Shown here: piece by piece, positions 60,218 through 64,000 of the stretch | Position numbering within the stretch: position 1 is the first letter of the stretch | Layout: every line of letters begins with the position of its first letter | Assembly: GCA_903904755.1 (NCBI GenBank) | Contig: CAIVDV010000013.1 | Coordinates: 124,001-188,000, forward strand | Direction: 5' to 3' | Source: an uncultured Acidobacteriaceae bacterium | GTDB lineage: Bacteria > Acidobacteriota > Terriglobia > Terriglobales > Acidobacteriaceae | DNA length: 64,000 nucleotides | Made by a program: the position numbers and the translations under genes | Notes under the pieces: model-generated | Told to the model about the DNA's origin: nothing | The model's input: only the letters and a program-made list of their open reading frames with translations | Database searches by the model: none

Positions 60218-61297
60218 TCAGCTCAGCGGGGGAGTCTTCCCCGCATCCGCCGGCCAACCGCCCGCATATCCCGTCGGTGGAATCACAGCAGAAGTCGGCG
60301 GCCACACAACCTCTGCCATCTGCGGAAATCTCCCCGCATAAAACAGCAGCGCATAATTGCGCCGGAAGGTACCCAGAGTTCCCCCTATCCCTATCCCCAC
60401 AACAATCAGAAGGAACACCGCCAGCACCAGCGCCGGAATCCCCAGCAGATACAGCATCGTGGTCGAAATCGCCTTCAGAAGCAATCCCACCAACACACCC
60501 ACAATCCCCAGCACAAGAATGGGCACCAGCATCACCAGCACTCCCAGAATTGTCCCCGCCACCCCCAGCAGCCACTTCATAAACCAGAAAAGCAGGAACT
60601 CCCACGGCTCCGTGGCAATATCCTGCCACGCATCACCGGCTGCTTCCGCAATGGAGGCATCCTCCAATGCCATTCTGGGCAGCAGCAGACAGCGCATCGC
60701 CGTCTCCGCCAACCCAAGCGCAATCGCGAAAACAATGAAAAACGGCGCCAGCACCCCTATCAGCGGCAGAAAATCCATGAAATGCGACGGGTGGTCAGTA
60801 CCCAGCGCCAGGAACAGCGGTTTGAAGCGGCTCCATACGCAAAAGCCCACAACACCCAGCACAACCCAGCATCCAATCCCAACCAGCACCGTCATCCACA
60901 GGTACCGCATCGCCTGCCGGTGATACCGGCCCCACGCCTCGCCAATCCGGTCCCGCCGCCTCAACACACAATCAAAAAAACTGAAGCGCAGCCGGATCAG
61001 GAGGTAGTTGATCACCAAGCCAATGGGAATCACAATCAGCATCACCAGTGCCGAGATGGCGAGAATCACCCCGATCGCCGGCATGGAAATATGCGGCCAG
61101 TGGAAAGTGGGCATCGCGCCCCCAGTGCCCCCGGATGGCATGCGGCTGTTGAAGTTACAACTGCTCATCCCCCCGTCCACCAGGCAGGCAACCAGCGTCA
61201 GCTTCAGAAAACGGCCCCACTGGAAGGGTTGAAAGAGATACGCTTTGGTGCGTTCAATCGCGGGGCTGATCGCTTGCAGTGCAGAATAGCGGCTCAT
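60218..61297 (-). CDS. multi-pass membrane protein (DUF7544-like)
   Basis: A 359-residue protein with about six to seven TM segments (IGVILAISALVMLIVIPIGL, TVLVGIGCWVVLGVVGFCVW, LIGVLAPFFIVFAIALGLAE, and a long AGTILGVLVMLVPILVLGIV stretch). The N-terminus ISPAIERTKAYLFQPFQWGR FLKL resembles proteins with a membrane-embedded domain of the DUF7544 or glycerophosphoryl-diester-phosphodiesterase membrane type. It ends in a short Pro-rich tail. Its activity is unknown. It is transcribed ahead of the methyltransferase gene. Confidence 0.7.
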   Translation of the reverse strand: MSRYSALQAISPAIERTKAYLFQPFQWGRFLKLTLVACLVDGGMSSCNFNSRMPSGGTGGAMPTFHWPHISMPAIGVILAISALVMLIVIPIGLVINYLLIRLRFSFFDCVLRRRDRIGEAWGRYHRQAMRYLWMTVLVGIGCWVVLGVVGFCVWSRFKPLFLALGTDHPSHFMDFLPLIGVLAPFFIVFAIALGLAETAMRCLLLPRMALEDASIAEAAGDAWQDIATEPWEFLLFWFMKWLLGVAGTILGVLVMLVPILVLGIVGVLVGLLLKAISTTMLYLLGIPALVLAVFLLIVVGIGIGGTLGTFRRNYALLFYAGRFPQMAEVVWPPTSAVIPPTGYAGGWPADAGKTPPLS

Positions 61298-61408
61298 AGG
61301 ATTCTCGCCGCAAGCCTAACACAGAAACTTCGCATATCAAGCTCAATCGGGAAACTCCGCTCGCCACTGGATTCCACGCCCCAGGTCCCGCACCTGACAC
61401 GGCGCCCC

Positions 61409-62779
61409 TTAATCCGAAACCGAACGACTCGCCCGTCGGCTCTGCCACCACCCATCAAACGACGCCAGCGCCCGCTCGCATACCATCCGGTGCCGCTCCT
61501 TCTTGTCCCGCACCTTCTTGCGCAGTTCTTCTTCCAGCGGCACCAGCAGGTCAAACGTGATATTCGCCGGCTGAAAATCCTCCGCATCCGCATGCGTAAT
61601 GTAGTGCGTCAGCGAACCCAGCGCGCTCTCCCTTGGCGCAGCCTCCGGCTCACGGCCCTGCGCCAGCTCCGCCGCATACAGCCCCGCCAGCAGCCCCGAC
61701 GCAATCGACTCCGTATACCCCTCAACTCCTGAAATCTGCCCCGCAAACAGGACCATCGGATGCGTCTTCAGCCGCAACCGGTCATCCAGCAGCTTCGGCG
61801 AGCAGATATACGTATTCCGGTGGATCTGCCCGTATCGCAGAAACTTCGCATTCTCCAGCCCCGGTATCAGCCGCAGCACACGCGCCTGTTCCCCATACTT
61901 CAGGTGATTCTGGAACCCCACCAGGTTATAGCTGTCCGCCCGCAGATTCTCCTTGCGCAACTGCACCACCGCATACGGATACCGCCCCGTCTTCGGATCA
62001 TCCAGCCCCACCGGCTTCATCGGCCCAAACCGCAGCGTATCCACTCCCCGCTTCGCCAGCACCTCAATCGGCAGGCAGCCCTCAAAGTACTCAGCCTTCT
62101 CCCACTCTTTGGCCTCGGCCGCCTCCGCCGTCACCAGCGCCTCGTAAAACGCCCCATACTCCTCCCGCGTCATCGGGCAATTGATGTAGTCCGCCGTTCC
62201 CTTACCCCAGCGCGCCGCAAAGTACACCCGCTCCATGTCAATTGTCTCGGCATCCACAATCGGCGAAATCGAGTCATAAAACGCCAGTTGCCCCGCCCCG
62301 GTGAGTTCGGCAATCCGCCGGCTCAGCGCGTCGGAAGTCAACGGCCCGCTCGCCACAATCGTGAGCACATCCCCGCTCAGATCCAGCTTCGTCACTTCCT
62401 CCCGAATCACCCTGATCCGCAGTTCCGCCGCTATCGCCTCCGCAATCTTCTTGGAAAACTCCACCCGGTCCACTGCCAGCGCATGTCCCGCCGGAACCGC
62501 CGTCGCATCCGCCAGTGCAAGCAGCCGGCTCCCTGCCCGCCGCATCTCCTGCTTCAGCAGCCACGGCGCGGTATTCGGGCTCTCGCTCTTCAGGCTGTTG
62601 CTGCACACCAGCTCCCCAAACTCCGTCGTCTCATGCGCCGGGGTCAATATCTTCTCCCCATCCACCTCCCGCCGCATCTCATACAACTCAACCTCGCAGC
62701 CCATCGCTGCCGCCGTCAGTGCCGCCTCCGGCCCCGCCAGCCCACCGCCAATCACTCGCACCTTCCGCACACCGCTCAA
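61409..62779 (-). CDS. trmFO: methylenetetrahydrofolate--tRNA-(uracil-5-)-methyltransferase TrmFO
   Basis: TrmFO makes T54 of tRNA from U54 using methylenetetrahydrofolate and FADH2. The 456-residue product has the FAD motif VRVIGGGLAGPEAALTAAAM, LVCSNSLKSESPNTAPWLLK, MTREEYGAFYEALVTAE, FEGCLPIEVLAKRGVDTLRF, GPMKPVGL and VLFAGQISGVEGYTESIASG. The TTG at 62779 is preferred: AGGAG is six bases upstream, whereas the in-frame TTG two codons earlier abuts it. Confidence 0.96.
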   Translation of the reverse strand: MSGVRKVRVIGGGLAGPEAALTAAAMGCEVELYEMRREVDGEKILTPAHETTEFGELVCSNSLKSESPNTAPWLLKQEMRRAGSRLLALADATAVPAGHALAVDRVEFSKKIAEAIAAELRIRVIREEVTKLDLSGDVLTIVASGPLTSDALSRRIAELTGAGQLAFYDSISPIVDAETIDMERVYFAARWGKGTADYINCPMTREEYGAFYEALVTAEAAEAKEWEKAEYFEGCLPIEVLAKRGVDTLRFGPMKPVGLDDPKTGRYPYAVVQLRKENLRADSYNLVGFQNHLKYGEQARVLRLIPGLENAKFLRYGQIHRNTYICSPKLLDDRLRLKTHPMVLFAGQISGVEGYTESIASGLLAGLYAAELAQGREPEAAPRESALGSLTHYITHADAEDFQPANITFDLLVPLEEELRKKVRDKKERHRMVCERALASFDGWWQSRRASRSVSD

Positions 62780-62832
62780 GAACAACTCCTATTCAATCCT
62801 GCCGCACACTCGGCACACTCATCTGCTTGAGG

Positions 62833-63117
62833 CTAGAGGGAAAAAAGCTGGCTATGTGAACCCATACGTACCAGCCGCAGAGTGCATTCATCTGGCAATT
62901 TATAGATGAGCAACAAATCTGGCTTCAGATGACATTCTCTGTGGCCCTTCCAGTTCCCACCCAGCACATGATCCCGAAATCTGGCAGGCAATGGAGCGTC
63001 CATCGCCAGCAACTCTGTTACCTCGGCGAACAGGCCCTCAATGTCTTGATGGCGCGGGGTCGCCTGGACTCGCCTGTAGTCGCGCTTGAAAGCAGAAGTG
63101 AACTCAATCTTCCGCAT
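62833..63117 (-). CDS. YafQ-type RelE-superfamily mRNA interferase toxin
   Basis: A 94-residue toxin: MRKIEFTSAFKRDYRRVQAT, PLPARFRDHVLGGNWKGHRE, CHLKPDLLLIYKLPDECTLR, LVRMGSHSQLFSL. The H-x-L-x-G-x-W-x-G-x-R-E-C-H-L-x-P-D-L-L-L-I-Y block and the GSHSxLF end are the YafQ signature, with the catalytic histidine of GSHS present, so it appears intact. It overlaps its antitoxin gene by 14 bases. Confidence 0.93.
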   Translation of the reverse strand: MRKIEFTSAFKRDYRRVQATPRHQDIEGLFAEVTELLAMDAPLPARFRDHVLGGNWKGHRECHLKPDLLLIYKLPDECTLRLVRMGSHSQLFSL

Positions 63118-63364
63118 GCAAAAGTGCCATCATTTCTTGAACATTGGCAGCCCTGGTAACCTCACCGCGCTCACCGGCCTCAATGGCTTCGGCGGTGGCT
63201 CGGTTGGGAACTCGCAGCTCAAATGGCATCGCTTTTTCCGCCGCAATTCGGGTCAGCAAAATCCGTACAGCATCCGAGACGGTCAGCCCCATGCTGGCCA
63301 GTGCCTCAGCGGCTTGATCCTTCACGTCACCATCCACACGAATGTGCACCATGTTGCTCGCCAT
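63104..63364 (-). CDS. DinJ/RelB-type antitoxin
   Basis: An 86-residue ribbon-helix-helix antitoxin: NMVHIRVDGDVKDQAAEALA, SMGLTVSDAVRILLTRIAAE, KAMPFELRVPNRATAEAIEA. The VxxRVDxxxKxxAxxxLxxMGLTxSxAVRxxLxxIAxEKxxPF pattern is DinJ. GAGGTG lies five bases before the ATG. It probably represses its own promoter at the TATACAATGTATA palindrome. Confidence 0.93.
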   Translation of the reverse strand: MASNMVHIRVDGDVKDQAAEALASMGLTVSDAVRILLTRIAAEKAMPFELRVPNRATAEAIEAGERGEVTRAANVQEMMALLHAED

Positions 63365-63378
63365 GAAAACACCTCATA

Positions 63379-63391
63379 TATACATTGTATA
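63379..63391 (-). promoter_or_regulatory. dinJ/yafQ-type operator with -10 box
   Basis: TATACAATGTATA is a palindrome apart from its central base and contains TACAAT as a -10 box. Transcription would begin about 13 bases before the antitoxin ATG. Confidence 0.5.
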
Positions 63392-63414
63392 CTTCGCGCA
63401 GAAACCTCTTCAGG

Positions 63415-63933
63415 TTATGACACAGGGCCCTCCACCAACCCCGGCGCCCACTCTGCCAACGCCGCAATCGCATCCCCCGTCATCCGCACATTCCGCCACT
63501 CATCCAGGAAACTCGCCCCCAGCGCCCGGTAAAACTCCACCGCCGGCGTATTCCAGTCCAGCACCTCCCACTGCAACCGCGGACACCCCTTCTCCACAGC
63601 AATCGCAGCCACCTGCGCCAGCAGTGCCTTCCCTATCCCCAACCCTCGAAATTCCGGCTGCACAAACAAATCCTCCAGATACAGCCCCGGCCGCCCCAGC
63701 CACGTCGAATAGTTGAAAAAGTAGAACGCAAACCCCGCCGCGCGCCCGTCATGCTCGGCTATCAAACAATGGAAAAACGGCTCCGGCCCAAATCCGTCGC
63801 GCATCAGGTCGCCTTCCGTCGCCGTCACCGCATCCGGCTCCCGTTCATAGATAGCCAGTCCGCGAATCAACTCCAGGATCAGTGGCACATCGGCGGCCAC
63901 AGCTTTCCGTAATATCGTTGCCATGCCTTCCAT
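63415..63933 (-). CDS. GNAT family N-acetyltransferase (diamine/spermidine acetyltransferase-like)
   Basis: A 172-residue acetyltransferase: ILRKAVAADVPLILELIRGL, AGFAFYFFNYSTWLGRPGLY, LEDLFVQPEFRGLGIGKALL (the acetyl-CoA pyrophosphate loop RGLGIGK), LQWEVLDWNTPAVEFYRALG. The FYFFNYSTWLGRPGLYLEDL block is that of SSAT-like enzymes that acetylate polyamines or thialysine. Start is ATG 63933 or ATG 63924, three codons later. The last 67 bases of the window hold no recognisable gene. Confidence 0.9.
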   Translation of the reverse strand: MEGMATILRKAVAADVPLILELIRGLAIYEREPDAVTATEGDLMRDGFGPEPFFHCLIAEHDGRAAGFAFYFFNYSTWLGRPGLYLEDLFVQPEFRGLGIGKALLAQVAAIAVEKGCPRLQWEVLDWNTPAVEFYRALGASFLDEWRNVRMTGDAIAALAEWAPGLVEGPVS

Positions 63934-64000
63934 TCTATGGGAGTTAAACCTCCCAAGCCCTCCCCTGCCCCCTCCCCGGCAAGCCGAAAAGGTGTGACGC

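Overview
The window reads as a piece of a high-GC (about 60-65%) Gram-negative chromosome, most probably an acidobacterium of the Terriglobia (Granulicella/Terriglobus/Acidobacterium-like). Supporting signs are an Oar-type TonB-dependent receptor with an N-terminal carboxypeptidase-regulatory-like domain, secreted Ig-like and FecR/DUF6600-type proteins, several S9 prolyl-oligopeptidase-family enzymes, an outer-membrane LptD, an RDD protein with a long disordered arm, and many short palindromic dispersed repeats of the kind common between acidobacterial genes. The taxonomic call is inference from gene content; there is no rRNA or tRNA in the window.

Layout. 1-6.3 kb: partial DUF2461 gene, ruvA, a secreted Ig-like protein, an M61 peptidase and a glutamine synthetase. 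6.5-10.2 kb: a three-gene cassette (circularly permuted ATP-grasp, alpha-E protein, transglutaminase). 10.4-18.0 kb: large TonB receptor, S9 peptidase, MacB-type permease with a translationally coupled one-TM protein. 18.0-20.2 kb (minus): yceD-rpmF-plsX-Trm112-like operon. 20.5-25.7 kb: chemotaxis receptor with a structured-looking leader, sthA, a 33-nt tandem repeat, a ROK protein, a lipoprotein. 25.7-33.6 kb: secreted unknown, RDD protein, lptD, and a minus-strand dacB / cytochrome c / membrane protein run. 34.6-39.6 kb (minus): pyrC, pyrB, pyrR, a zinc-ribbon membrane protein, an ABM protein and a lipoprotein. 39.8-48.4 kb: FecR/DUF6600 protein, RidA, a DUF4145-like protein, a second S9 peptidase, mazEF, dnaB and a secreted NTF2-like protein. 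48.7-64 kb: mnmG, AIM24, queD, dinG, fic, der, a methyltransferase, trmFO and a GNAT enzyme, interspersed with toxin-antitoxin modules.

Themes. (1) House-keeping genes dominate: recombination and replication (ruvA, dnaB, dinG), ribosome and tRNA maturation (der, rpmF, mnmG, trmFO, queD), pyrimidine synthesis (pyrRBC), envelope (lptD, dacB, plsX), redox (sthA). (2) The last 18 kb carries four toxin-antitoxin loci (MazEF, a ParDE-like pair with a nonsense codon, Phd/PIN, DinJ/YafQ) plus a Fic gene flanked by a repeated palindrome. (3) Non-coding repeats are active in shaping the region: a palindromic intergenic repeat appears to sit in frame inside mnmG and lengthens the enzyme by about 47 residues, a 156-bp element with imperfect terminal inverted repeats lies upstream of mazEF, and a palindromic repeat has been amplified into a tandem array after sthA.

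Most interesting candidates: the in-frame repeat in mnmG, the TGAAAATAA-N9-TTATTTTCA sites around fic, the ATP-grasp/alpha-E/transglutaminase cassette next to a glutamine synthetase, the leaderless Phd/PIN promoter with its 20-bp perfect palindrome, the broken ParE-like toxin, and the leader of the chemotaxis receptor. Coordinates of starts were chosen by Shine-Dalgarno (SD) position and family length; several genes use TTG or GTG.
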